Below are positions 1 through 9,095 of a DNA stretch of 64,000 nt, piece by piece. The stretch's first letter is position 1. Each line of letters opens with the position of its first letter. Location: contig NZ_JABAIL010000005.1 of NCBI RefSeq assembly GCF_012641475.1, positions 124,001-188,000 of the forward strand. The letters run 5' to 3'. The stretch comes from Flammeovirga agarivorans (lineage in GTDB: Bacteria; Bacteroidota; Bacteroidia; Cytophagales; Flammeovirgaceae). The notes beneath the pieces were generated by a model. That model was not told the DNA's origin. It ran no database searches and saw only the letters and a list, made by a program, of their open reading frames with translations. The position numbers were made by a program, and so were the translations under genes.

Positions 1-270
1 GATCTTCATTCATTTAATATAATCTGAATTGATTATGTAAATCGTTATCAAGGGATAGTATCTTGATTTTAATATCATATAGATCAAATATTGAATATGC
101 TTTAGTACGAATACATATATATTTGTTTTTTAAACTATGTATTAATTTAACTCATAATTCCTCTCTTTTCTGTTACTTAAAAAAGTTAATTTTATAGATA
201 ATAATTACATGATTGTTATTCAATAGCTATTTCTTTACATTTAGCAGAGAATTATTACCGATAAACACAT

Positions 271-1119
271 ATGAAAACATACACACCATCAGAATTATCA
301 ACAGCACAAATGCATAACTATCTTCTAAGTGCTGTAGCACCTAGGCCTATTGCCTTTGTAAGTACTGTTGATGGAAATGGAAATGTGAATTTAAGTCCAT
401 ACAGTTGTTTCAATTTTTTTGGTGCAAAACCACCAATTCTTGTTTTCTCTCCCACAAGAAGAGTAAGGGACAATACGATAAAACACACACTTGAAAATAT
501 ACTTGAGACAAAAGAATGTGTAGTTAACATTGTTCCTTTTACTATTGTGGAACAAATGTCACTATCAAGTACAGAATATGATAAGGGAGTAAATGAGTTT
601 ACAAAAGCAGGGTTAACAGAGGTTCCTTCTAAAGAAGTAAAAGCCCCTAGAGTGATGGAGTCACCTGTTCAATTCGAATGTAAACTGCAACAGGTCATCG
701 AAATGGGGCAAGAAGGAGGAGCAGGAAATCTAGTAATATGTGAGGTGGTAAGAATACACCTTGATGAAGATATTCTAGATACAAAAGGAATGATAGATAA
801 TACAGCAATGGATCTTATGGGAAGAATGGGTGGTCATTATTATGTGAGAGCTTCAGGAGATGCTTTAATGACGATTCAGAAACCTATTCGACAAAAAGGT
901 ATTGGTATTGATAAATTACCATTACATATTGTAGAAAGTGATGTTTTAACAGGAAATCAGTTGGCTAAATTGGCCAATGTTGAAGCAATTCCATCTGAAG
1001 AAGTACTTAATTCTATAGAAGTACCACAGATGAGTTCAAGAGAGAACAATCATATGTTAGCATCCAAGTTATTAAATAAAGGAAGGATCATAGAAGCATG
1101 GAAGGTCTTGCTGTCATAA
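271..1119 (+). CDS. Flavin reductase family protein (flavoredoxin-like)
   Basis: A 282-residue cytoplasmic protein of the FMN-binding flavin reductase-like (split-barrel) superfamily. The family signature is near the N-terminus: APRPIAFVST at residues 23-32, followed by NLSPYSCFNFFG from residue 40, the segment that wraps the FMN phosphate in flavoredoxin-type proteins. These proteins bind FMN and pass electrons to it or from it; the physiological substrate cannot be read from the sequence. There is no signal peptide. It stands alone on the plus strand, facing comA, with a bidirectional hairpin terminator between them. The first 270 bases of the window show no further gene. Confidence 0.85.
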   Translation: MKTYTPSELSTAQMHNYLLSAVAPRPIAFVSTVDGNGNVNLSPYSCFNFFGAKPPILVFSPTRRVRDNTIKHTLENILETKECVVNIVPFTIVEQMSLSSTEYDKGVNEFTKAGLTEVPSKEVKAPRVMESPVQFECKLQQVIEMGQEGGAGNLVICEVVRIHLDEDILDTKGMIDNTAMDLMGRMGGHYYVRASGDALMTIQKPIRQKGIGIDKLPLHIVESDVLTGNQLAKLANVEAIPSEEVLNSIEVPQMSSRENNHMLASKLLNKGRIIEAWKVLLS

Positions 1120-1132
1120 AAACATCGTAAAG

Positions 1133-1170
1133 AAAAAAGCGTCTCCTTTCTTAAAAAAGTGACGCTTTTT
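1133..1170. terminator. Bidirectional terminator between flavin reductase and comA
   Basis: Inverted repeat AAAAAAGCGTC / GACGCTTTTT with a loop of about 17 bases. It has a T run on both strands, so it can end the plus-strand flavin reductase transcript and the minus-strand comA transcript that converge here. Confidence 0.75.
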
Positions 1171-1192
1171 ATTTTATATCATTGATATGATA

Positions 1193-1963
1193 CTATTTCC
1201 AACCTTCGTTTAAGAAATCATGGAAAGTATCACCTCTTAAACCTAAACGAATAGTTTCTAAAGGAATAACTTCTTTAGGTGCAATGTTTCCTAAGTTTAC
1301 GTTAGTACCGATCAATTTGATGAACCATACTTGTTGAGCTTTTTGTGGCGCCTCCCAGATGATATCTTCGTAAGGAATTTGAGTAAGAATTTCTTCTACT
1401 AAACCTGATCTTACTTCACCAGAAGAACGGAAAAGACCAACGTTTCCACCTTCACGAGCTTCACCAATAACTTTCCAAGCACCAGCATCTAATTCGTTTC
1501 TCATCAATTCGATCCATTTGTATGGAGGAATGATTTTTTCAGCATCCTTAGATCCTACTTCAGAAAGTACAGTTGCTCTTTGTGATAATTTGTTGATATA
1601 CTCACACTTTACATCATGAGCCATGTCCATAGAACCATCTGATACCTCAGCGAACTCTAAACCAAATTTATCTAAAACTCTTAAGTAATCCTCGAATTGG
1701 TTTCTGATAACAAATGCTTCGAACAATGTACCACCAAGGTAAACATTGATACCAGCCTCATGATAAAGATTAATTTTCTCTTGTAATTTAGGATATACGT
1801 ATGAAGTAGCCCATCCTAATTTCACAATATCAATGTAATCTCCTGAAGTTTCTAGAACGTCTTCTACTTCGCGTAGTGATAAACCTTTATCCATAGCCAT
1901 AGTAAGGCCTTTGTTTCTAGGTTTTACTGATCTTTCAGGTAGATTATTTAATACGTAATTCAT
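1193..1963 (-). CDS. comA: Phosphosulfolactate synthase family protein (ComA-like)
   Basis: A 256-residue TIM-barrel protein of the ComA family, which adds sulfite to phosphoenolpyruvate to give phosphosulfolactate (first described in methanogen coenzyme M synthesis). Family motifs seen: KPRNKGLTMAMDKG at about 14-27, DIVKLGWATS at about 45-54, GGTLFEA near 77, EVSDGS near 103 and SEVGSKD near 134. The open frame runs further upstream to 2071, but that extension is rich in Lys, Cys and Phe and unlike the family. I therefore chose the second of two adjacent ATG codons (1963; the other is at 1966). Bacteroidota do not make coenzyme M, so the product more likely feeds another sulfonate; a link to sulfonolipids is an inference discussed in the findings. 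Confidence 0.85.
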   Translation of the reverse strand: MNYVLNNLPERSVKPRNKGLTMAMDKGLSLREVEDVLETSGDYIDIVKLGWATSYVYPKLQEKINLYHEAGINVYLGGTLFEAFVIRNQFEDYLRVLDKFGLEFAEVSDGSMDMAHDVKCEYINKLSQRATVLSEVGSKDAEKIIPPYKWIELMRNELDAGAWKVIGEAREGGNVGLFRSSGEVRSGLVEEILTQIPYEDIIWEAPQKAQQVWFIKLIGTNVNLGNIAPKEVIPLETIRLGLRGDTFHDFLNEGWK

Positions 1964-2147
1964 CATCTGACGATTTGAAATAAAAAAAATCGACCTACAA
2001 GTTTTTTGGGAGTCGATACATTTTTTAACCTTAAATTTCTGAATTTGACAGAAATATAAGCTGCAGCGCAATTTCGTAAATGCTCTGCTCTTTAAGGTTA
2101 TAATTCTGTTAAAAAATCAAAATATTTAATCAAATTATGATTTAATG

Positions 2148-3536
2148 TCATTTAAACTTAGAGATAGCTACCTTAAGAATTTTCTTGATTGTCTCATTTG
2201 GTACATAATCTATCATTTCTTGATGTGCATCATAATTAAGTTTCAATGCAACTTCAATGGTTTTGTATGCTTCCTGTAGTTTTCCCCCAATTAATTGATA
2301 AGCTGCCAATCTGTAATGTAAAGAGTGATTTTCAGGTAGGTGATTGATTGCTTTTTTTAAAACTTCACAAGCTTCATTCAACTCTCCAGATTTGTTATAT
2401 ACCTCCGACCAGTCAATCCATATTCCTTCATTATTAGGATTAATACTGCTGGCTTGCTCAAAAGCTTCTAAACCTGAAACAAGATTACCTAGTTCACATT
2501 CTGCTTTTGCTAGAGAATACCAATATTCATCATAAAACTTATTCAGTTTAACTGCTTTATTCAGGTAATGTGTTGCTTCTAAAAAGTTGCCTAGTTTTCT
2601 GTGGTTTTCACCAACACCAAACCAACCTTCATCAAAACTTTCATCTAGCTCAATCGCTTTTTTAAAATAACGGATTCCTACATTATAATCTTCCATCATT
2701 TCTGCAGAAGCTCCTAAGTGACAGTATAATTCTGATGTAGGCTCACTTGTATTTTGTAAAGCATTTAGGTATTGACGAAAAGCTTCTGGGTACATTTTCT
2801 TATTAAGAAAACAATGTCCCATATGCATATATGCTAGATCAAACTTTTCATTTACAAGTGTAGCATATTCGAATGCTGCAAGAGCCTGATCATATTGTTG
2901 AGACTGACTATAAAATATCCCCATATTGTACCAAGCATCTGCACTATAAGGATCTTTATCAATAAAACCTTGAAGAAAATCATGGACACTCTTCAAGCGT
3001 TTTGTTTGTGTTCCACAGTCAATTAATTCATATACACTATCTTCATGAGTAATATCTTCTTTTAATGCTTTTTTGTAAGCAATTAAAGCTTGATCAAATT
3101 CATTAATGGATTGAAGTGTGACTCCTATATTATAAAACACATCTGCAGGTTGTTCTGCATAAGGAAGTGCCTGTTCAAAACTTTCAATAGCTTTATCAGT
3201 ATCCCCTAAAATAGAATGTAATGTTCCTTTGTAAAAAAGAACTTGATAATCATTTGGGGCAATTTTTTCAGCCTCATAAATTACATCAAATGCTTCTTTA
3301 TAATTACCTAAATAGGCTAATATTCTAGATTTTAAGACTTTAACTGAAGTAGAAAACGGGTAAATATCTTCTGCTGTATTACATACTGATAATGCTTTTT
3401 TGATACTAAAATTAATGAAGTAATGCTCTATGATATCTTCGAAGGTCGATAAGTCGAAAAACTCAATACGCCCCTCCTTTTCCATCTTCTCATATTGTTG
3501 AATTACTTTTTGTATATCGTTTTGACCTTCTGACAT
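2148..3536 (-). CDS. Tetratricopeptide repeat (TPR) protein
   Basis: A 462-residue protein made almost entirely of consecutive TPR helical hairpins, with repeated A..Y..G/A......A...F..A spacing, for example DKAIESFEQALPYAEQ and DQALIAYKKALKED. There is no signal peptide or membrane segment, so it is probably a cytoplasmic protein-protein scaffold. It lies downstream of the polysaccharide block on the same strand, separated from the SDR gene by about 110 bases, so it may or may not share that transcript. Its partner cannot be deduced. Proteins of this layout are common in Bacteroidota and are annotated only as TPR proteins. Confidence 0.8.
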   Translation of the reverse strand: MSEGQNDIQKVIQQYEKMEKEGRIEFFDLSTFEDIIEHYFINFSIKKALSVCNTAEDIYPFSTSVKVLKSRILAYLGNYKEAFDVIYEAEKIAPNDYQVLFYKGTLHSILGDTDKAIESFEQALPYAEQPADVFYNIGVTLQSINEFDQALIAYKKALKEDITHEDSVYELIDCGTQTKRLKSVHDFLQGFIDKDPYSADAWYNMGIFYSQSQQYDQALAAFEYATLVNEKFDLAYMHMGHCFLNKKMYPEAFRQYLNALQNTSEPTSELYCHLGASAEMMEDYNVGIRYFKKAIELDESFDEGWFGVGENHRKLGNFLEATHYLNKAVKLNKFYDEYWYSLAKAECELGNLVSGLEAFEQASSINPNNEGIWIDWSEVYNKSGELNEACEVLKKAINHLPENHSLHYRLAAYQLIGGKLQEAYKTIEVALKLNYDAHQEMIDYVPNETIKKILKVAISKFK

Positions 3537-3648
3537 ATTATGAAGTAGCTGTTTATTAATACCGTTTCTAACAATATCGTAATAAATAAATTACCATGCT
3601 GTTAATAATTGGTAGATATTAATAAAACTAAGATTTTAAGAAATTGGT

Positions 3649-4629
3649 TTATTTATGGTCTTCTTTCACCCAATTCATGGTTTCTTCTAAAGATTTGAAT
3701 TGAATATTCATACTGTCTATAACTTTGTTGTTTTCATAGACAAAAGGAGAAAATAACGTATTGATTAAGTTTTTAGAAAGCTTTCTTGAACGAGAAGAGA
3801 TTAATGAAATAAATTTCTCAAGGTAATAAACAAACATCACATACGATTTAGATACTTGCTTTGTGGGTGGAGTAACATCCAGTCCATTACTAATAATAGT
3901 GAGAGCATCTTTATAAGGTATACTTCCGGCGTTTAATATGAACCTTTCACCAGAAATATTCTCATTAAAAGATTGTAGAGTTGCTGTTACAACATCTCTG
4001 ATATCTACAGAACTGAAAACGCCAGTGGGATAGTATTTAACTCCACTTTTTAGCAGTTTAAAAATAGTCAGACTACTTCTATTCCAATCTCCTACCCCTA
4101 AAATAACTGAAGGGTTGAGAATAACGACATCTAAACCTTCTCTATATCCTCTCCAAACTTCTTGTTCTGCATTATATTTCGAAATGGCATAGGCTGACAT
4201 TCCTTTATCACCACTCCATTTAGAATTTTCATTAATATTTACTCCATATTCAGGATTGCCTAAAGCAGCAATGGAACTGATATGAATAAATTTTTTCACA
4301 TTGGCTTGAAGTGATATGTTGACCAAATTAGCGGTACCGTTGATGTTGATAGCTCTTAATTCGTCAAGTGTATTATTAAAAGATACAATAGATGCTGTAT
4401 GCACCACATATTCAATATCTTTCAATACTTCAATTAGACCATTTGGATCTAATAAGTCAACATCAAGCCAAGTAATATTATTACTGATGTCACCCAAGAA
4501 AGATTTATCGTTTTGTTTGCCATTAAGAGCGTAAATGTTTGCTTTCTGTTCATATAAAGCTTTAGTGATATAACCACCAACAAAGCCTGTTGCTCCTGTA
4601 ATAAATATGTTTTTTCCTTCGAGTGACAA
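3649..4629 (-). CDS. NAD-dependent epimerase/dehydratase (extended SDR)
   Basis: A 326-residue extended short-chain dehydrogenase/reductase. The Rossmann signature GATGFVG is at residues 12-18 (Gly12, Gly15, Gly18), and the catalytic Tyr147-xxx-Lys151 (YAISK) with Ser118/Ser119 (HISS) is intact. The sequence resembles the dihydroflavonol-reductase/nucleoside-sugar epimerase branch (IFITGATGFVGGYI, NPSVILG), so the substrate could be a nucleotide sugar or a ketone. The start lies 7 bases downstream of the phosphatase stop codon, which places it in the polysaccharide operon and favours a sugar-related role, but this is inferred from context only. Confidence 0.8.
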   Translation of the reverse strand: MSLEGKNIFITGATGFVGGYITKALYEQKANIYALNGKQNDKSFLGDISNNITWLDVDLLDPNGLIEVLKDIEYVVHTASIVSFNNTLDELRAININGTANLVNISLQANVKKFIHISSIAALGNPEYGVNINENSKWSGDKGMSAYAISKYNAEQEVWRGYREGLDVVILNPSVILGVGDWNRSSLTIFKLLKSGVKYYPTGVFSSVDIRDVVTATLQSFNENISGERFILNAGSIPYKDALTIISNGLDVTPPTKQVSKSYVMFVYYLEKFISLISSRSRKLSKNLINTLFSPFVYENNKVIDSMNIQFKSLEETMNWVKEDHK

Positions 4630-4636
4630 GGTGTAA

Positions 4637-5419
4637 TTATTTTTGTGGAATTTCTGATATTGTATTATTACGCAAAGATAAGCCTAGTGATTTATTATAA
4701 TAGGAGAGATTCCTCACTTTTTCTAACCAATTCAAGTGTTTTGCTTTGTGAGTATCCGTTCCAATGAAATCTACGGCTTGGTCATTAATAAGGCGCTCAG
4801 CATATTTCTTTGCCGTAGAAGAATAGTATCCCGCTAAAGAAAGAGCATTTATTTGAAGTAAAGCTCCCAATTCTTTCCATCTTAGAATCTCATCATATTT
4901 CCCATAAGCATAGGTATATCTTTCAGGGTGAGCAATGATGGGTTGGTACCCTTTAGAAATTGCAAGGAAAATCGCTTCATCAATAAATACACAAGGGTTG
5001 ATGAAAGATGTTTCTATTAATAAATACTTTGCATCGCCAAAAGTTAGAAGTGGCTCATCATTTCTAAGCTTTCTCATAAAAGCATCGTCAAGGTAGTATT
5101 CAGCAGCGGCATCAATTTTAATATTAATACCTTGCTTTTCTACTTCTGTTCTAACTTCTTCTAGTTTTCCTAAAATAATTTCAGGAGTATTTTTAAAGAA
5201 ATCACTCATAACATGTGGCGTTGCTACCAGATGAGTATAGCCAAATCCATGTAGAGTTTTTATTATATCTATAGACTCATCCATATTCTGAGCCCCATCA
5301 TCTATACCTGGTAAAAAATGAGCATGCATGTCAGTAGTAAGTTGTGGTCCCATAGGACTTGTAATTACTTCTTCCTTCTTCTCTTTTTTCTTACCGAATA
5401 AGTTTGAAAAAAATCCCAT
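4637..5419 (-). CDS. CpsB/YwqE-type tyrosine-protein phosphatase (PHP domain)
   Basis: A 260-residue PHP-family metal-dependent phosphatase of the CpsB/CapC/YwqE type, which dephosphorylates bacterial tyrosine autokinases that control capsule or exopolysaccharide export. Metal-binding motifs are visible: DMHAH at 30-34, GIDDGA at 38-43, ATPH at 66-69, and later AHPERY and GTDTHKAKH. The N-terminus has a short hydrophobic and Lys-rich stretch (GFFSNLFGKKKEKKEE) often seen in Bacteroidota members. I chose the ATG at 5419 giving MGFFSNLF; an in-frame ATG four codons upstream (5431) is less likely. It follows the autokinase gene by about 60 bases, the usual kinase/phosphatase pairing. Confidence 0.9.
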   Translation of the reverse strand: MGFFSNLFGKKKEKKEEVITSPMGPQLTTDMHAHFLPGIDDGAQNMDESIDIIKTLHGFGYTHLVATPHVMSDFFKNTPEIILGKLEEVRTEVEKQGINIKIDAAAEYYLDDAFMRKLRNDEPLLTFGDAKYLLIETSFINPCVFIDEAIFLAISKGYQPIIAHPERYTYAYGKYDEILRWKELGALLQINALSLAGYYSSTAKKYAERLINDQAVDFIGTDTHKAKHLNWLEKVRNLSYYNKSLGLSLRNNTISEIPQK

Positions 5420-5478
5420 TATCGTAAGCAATTTAATCTACTATAATTAGTACAAATTGTGTACTAAATTTACCCTCC

Positions 5479-7959
5479 TTATGATTTTCTAAATATTTTC
5501 TTCCAGAAAGGTTTTTTCACCTCATCAAAATATTCCATGTCCTCTTCAGACAAATCGCTGTCATATCCATAGGTGTATCCATATCCGTAACCGTAGGCAC
5601 TATAAGACATGGAACCATAGCCATAACCATAGCCTCCGTAACTTCTTCTATCAGGAACAGAATTAAGAATGATGGATATATTCTTGAATTTGCCAGATTT
5701 ATAAAGGTTGTTGGCGTTGTCAATAAACGATTGTTTTGAGTAATCAGCTCTAACAACATATATCGGATTATCGACATGTCGCATAACAATCATACCATCC
5801 GTAACTAACCCAATTGGAGGTGAATCAAGCATAATTACATCAAATTCGTCTTTCAATTGTTGTAAAAATCTGCTGAAGTTTGATGATAATATTAGTTCTG
5901 ATGGATTTGGAGGAATAGGTCCTGCACTTATATATTTTAATGTAGGTACCTCAGTTTCTTGAAGACATTCTTCAATAGTATTTTGTCCGACTAAAATAGA
6001 TGAAGCACCAATTGTATTGCTACCACCCATTGCAAGGTGAACTTTTGGTTTTCTTAAGTCTAAGTCTACCATTACTACCTTTTTATCAGACATAGCGATA
6101 ATTCCTGCTAAGTTTGATGCAACAAAGGTTTTACCTTCACCACTAATTGTCGATGTAACAGAAATTACTTTTGTTTCTTTATTTTTAACTTCTCCGTTTT
6201 CATTTTCCGTAACCATAAAATCTAGGTTTGTACGGATAGAACGGAAAGCCTCGGACATTGTTGATTTCGGATCTGAAGAAACAACAAGTTTTGATACCTG
6301 CATTTCCTCTTTTATATATTTAGGAATCAGCCCCAAAATTGGCATAGTAGTTCGACGTTCTAAGTGTTTTAAACTACTAATTTTATCCATCATCAGGTAA
6401 TTAATAAGAATGAGAATAATAGATAAGAAAATACCAATAGCAATACTGATTGCTGTAGAAACAAATTTCTTTGGTAGAATTGGTATTTTGCTAGCATATG
6501 GAGCATTGATAACCGTAGAACTCTCAATCGTACTCGCCTGAGCCATACTAACCTCAATCATTTTATTGGTTAATAGATCAGAGATATTAGTATAAATGGC
6601 AACTCTTTTTTCTATCTTCTTAAGGTCTGGATCACCACCAATATTTTGAAAAAATACACTTCTAAGTTTTGTGATTTCTTTTTGAAGATCATTGATATTC
6701 TCATTAAGAAATTGTTCGGCAAATTTGATAGATTCTGCCACTTCAAATCTTAGTTTCTTGTAGAGTTCAAGCTTTGAATTACTAGCTATAGTATTAGTCG
6801 TATATGATTCTTTAATACGAAGAGCTTCTGTTTCTAATTTAGCGAGTTCATCCAAACTAGAAGTAATGCTTCCATCAGTAAGTATAGTCGCATAAGCCTG
6901 TATATACACAATACTACTATCTGCTTCTAGAAACCCTCTTAATTTCTGGTACTTTTTCTTTTCGTTCTTGAGTTCGTTAAGCGATTTTTCTAATTGTTGA
7001 ATATTATCTACAATGGGCCCCGCTTCCATGTAAGCACTTAGATCTTTACTATAACTTAACGCTCGCATCTGATTTTCTAATTTATTAAGCGAGTCTTTTG
7101 TAATATCTACCTGACTATATAAGTAGTCTAATGCCCTTTCATAAACGAGAGCTTTCCCTTCTCTAGAAAGTTGACTATAAGCTTTATTGATGGCTTCAAG
7201 TATAGCAACGGCCTTCTGTTGATTGCCTGCGGTAAATGAAATTTGAATCGTTTTTGCTCTTGGATCAAAAATCATTACTGATAGATTTTTTCTTAAAAAC
7301 GAAATAATTTCACTTCTAGAATTAAACTTGAAGCTGTATTGATTATTATCTAAAGTGACACTTTTACTTGATATAATTAATGGTGTACCTCCGAGTATAA
7401 TTTGTTTTCCAGATGCTCCATAAACAGTAAATTCATCTTCGCCAATTTTATACTTTATCGTATAATTTTTCCCTTGATCTGTGAATTGGATAAAAAATCT
7501 CTGATTCGTTAGTCCTGGTTGTTTCCCAGAAGGGTAGCTTAATTCAAAAGGTACTGAGTTACCGAATAGTTCTGAATCACGAACATCACCTACTGAGTGA
7601 TAATCAACAGATAGATCAATCAGTGAGTCAATAATACGATTATAAGTTACTCCTGAAGTAATTAGTGCCATTTCACTCTCTAGTTTTCCTTCTTCCAAAG
7701 AACTAGAAGTGATGCCAAATTTTTCAGCAAACTCTTGCGATGAAGATGTAAGTTTTACTTGGTTGAGAGTTTTTGCCTCAAATATTCTAGGAGTCCATCG
7801 AATATAAAGAAAAGCACCTATACCGCTTAAAATGAGTATTAAAGCGATATAAATTAGATTTTTCTTTACAACGAATTCTAATTTATCTAAGTCTAAATTA
7901 TTGGTAGAACTATCATCATTATTGTCAAAGTCCTCCCATTCTTTATCAAAATCATTCAT
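5479..7959 (-). CDS. Polysaccharide co-polymerase / tyrosine autokinase (Wzc-like BY-kinase)
   Basis: An 826-residue inner-membrane protein. The layout is Wzz-type: a membrane segment near 34-54, a long periplasmic coiled-coil and GNVR-type region, a second membrane segment near 505-527, then a cytoplasmic BY-kinase domain. Kinase motifs are Walker A SGEGKT near 607, Walker A' VDLDLRKPK near 633 and Walker B VIMLDSPP near 711. The C-terminus carries a striking Gly/Tyr-rich autophosphorylation tail (about 780-805, repeats of GYGYGY) with well over ten tyrosines. These proteins set chain length and gate export together with an OPX protein and are reset by the downstream PHP phosphatase. The upstream OPX gene is 23 bases away, so the three genes form one operon. 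Confidence 0.92.
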   Translation of the reverse strand: MNDFDKEWEDFDNNDDSSTNNLDLDKLEFVVKKNLIYIALILILSGIGAFLYIRWTPRIFEAKTLNQVKLTSSSQEFAEKFGITSSSLEEGKLESEMALITSGVTYNRIIDSLIDLSVDYHSVGDVRDSELFGNSVPFELSYPSGKQPGLTNQRFFIQFTDQGKNYTIKYKIGEDEFTVYGASGKQIILGGTPLIISSKSVTLDNNQYSFKFNSRSEIISFLRKNLSVMIFDPRAKTIQISFTAGNQQKAVAILEAINKAYSQLSREGKALVYERALDYLYSQVDITKDSLNKLENQMRALSYSKDLSAYMEAGPIVDNIQQLEKSLNELKNEKKKYQKLRGFLEADSSIVYIQAYATILTDGSITSSLDELAKLETEALRIKESYTTNTIASNSKLELYKKLRFEVAESIKFAEQFLNENINDLQKEITKLRSVFFQNIGGDPDLKKIEKRVAIYTNISDLLTNKMIEVSMAQASTIESSTVINAPYASKIPILPKKFVSTAISIAIGIFLSIILILINYLMMDKISSLKHLERRTTMPILGLIPKYIKEEMQVSKLVVSSDPKSTMSEAFRSIRTNLDFMVTENENGEVKNKETKVISVTSTISGEGKTFVASNLAGIIAMSDKKVVMVDLDLRKPKVHLAMGGSNTIGASSILVGQNTIEECLQETEVPTLKYISAGPIPPNPSELILSSNFSRFLQQLKDEFDVIMLDSPPIGLVTDGMIVMRHVDNPIYVVRADYSKQSFIDNANNLYKSGKFKNISIILNSVPDRRSYGGYGYGYGSMSYSAYGYGYGYTYGYDSDLSEEDMEYFDEVKKPFWKKIFRKS

Positions 7960-7982
7960 ATTTAACAGGAATGAATATAATT

Positions 7983-8915
7983 CTAGTTGTTAGGTGTTGA
8001 GATCTGCTGAATCAATAAATAAAGTGAAACAACACTTGAAACAACACTTACTAATAACGTCAGATCTTGTAAGTTTCTGGTATCTGACTTTCTGCGAGGT
8101 TCTATGTAAATAACATCATTAGGCATCACGTTAAGGTTTGCTTTTGCCATTCCTTGTATGGTGCTTAAGTCAATAAGTTGAACTGCAGGTTTGTTGAAGC
8201 CAAGTACCGGATCAGGCCTAACCATTCTTATATTGGTAGCCATAATATCGTTTTGAACTGGAATACCATAGTTGGCAGCATTAGTGGCACTTTGTTGAGA
8301 AGCCAAAGCAATGATTTCTAATAAAGTCATATGCTCACTTCTAAGTGGAACAATTTCAGCTCCTGTCGCACCTAATACGATCACCCTTTTGTTGGTATAT
8401 TGAGTAACAACATAAGGTTCTTGATAATATTTACTATATAGCTCTTCAAGTTTTCTATTGGCTTGCTCAAGGGTTAAGCCTTTTAAAGAAACATTTCCAA
8501 CTAAAGGAAGATTTACTGTTCCATCACTTTTCACAAGGTATTTCGTGGGATCGTCACCATTTTCTCTAAGAGGTGAATTCATAACACTGTTTGGGTTTTC
8601 CAACATCGTATTATTTCCCATATTTCCATTAGTATTCCCTTGTTTTAATAACTGATTAGGTTGTATAAAATCTCCATTAGGATCTACCATTTTCTCACCT
8701 TTATTGGTGAAAACGGACATTGCGATATAATCGTCAACCTCAATAGTATAATTATTTAAAGCGGCGTTTTCAGCAGAAATAAACGCTTCTTGATTGATAC
8801 TTTCATCAGTTTTGAAAAGAATACTTTTTCTAATTGAACACGATGACAATTGCATTGTCATGGTTAATAATATCAGGTAGAAAACAGTATCTTTTTGTAT
8901 AAAATTGCCTTTCAT
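7983..8915 (-). CDS. Polysaccharide export outer-membrane lipoprotein (OPX, Wza-like)
   Basis: A 310-residue lipoprotein; the lipobox LSSC gives the acylated Cys26. A polysaccharide-export (Poly_export) domain begins around residue 53 and contains DGTVNLPLVGNVSLKGLT, followed by an SLBB-type domain (VIVLGATGAEIVPL onward, near 187). The C-terminus ends in a hydrophobic segment (about 283-304) that may be a membrane anchor. It would form the outer-membrane or periplasmic exit for the polymer handled by the Wzc-like protein next door. It is the first gene of the minus-strand polysaccharide operon. An insertion rich in Asn/Gly (about 85-110) separates the N-terminal strands. No glycosyltransferase or polymerase genes are in this window. 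Confidence 0.9.
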   Translation of the reverse strand: MKGNFIQKDTVFYLILLTMTMQLSSCSIRKSILFKTDESINQEAFISAENAALNNYTIEVDDYIAMSVFTNKGEKMVDPNGDFIQPNQLLKQGNTNGNMGNNTMLENPNSVMNSPLRENGDDPTKYLVKSDGTVNLPLVGNVSLKGLTLEQANRKLEELYSKYYQEPYVVTQYTNKRVIVLGATGAEIVPLRSEHMTLLEIIALASQQSATNAANYGIPVQNDIMATNIRMVRPDPVLGFNKPAVQLIDLSTIQGMAKANLNVMPNDVIYIEPRRKSDTRNLQDLTLLVSVVSSVVSLYLLIQQISTPNN

Positions 8916-9012
8916 GTAGAATTTCTGTTCGAGGCTTATTCGTTTAGCGATTTAACTGTGTAGAATAAACGTTGAAAAAATATCAGAAGTATACTGATTT
9001 AGGTAAAAATAA

Positions 9013-9056
9013 TAAAAAAGGTCCACTCCATAAATTAAATATGAAGTGGACCTAAA
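9013..9056 (-). terminator. Terminator downstream of dsbD-like gene
   Basis: Inverted repeat AGGTCCACT / AGTGGACCT with T-rich flank on the minus strand, about 40 bases after the DsbD stop codon. It separates the redox block from the polysaccharide operon. Confidence 0.7.
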
Positions 9057-9095
9057 GTATTTTGATGATAAAATGAAATTATTCGAATTATCGTC

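Noticed and set aside
1964-2071. N-terminal extension of the ComA-like frame
   Set aside because: The added residues are unlike the family and the conserved part begins at the ATG chosen.
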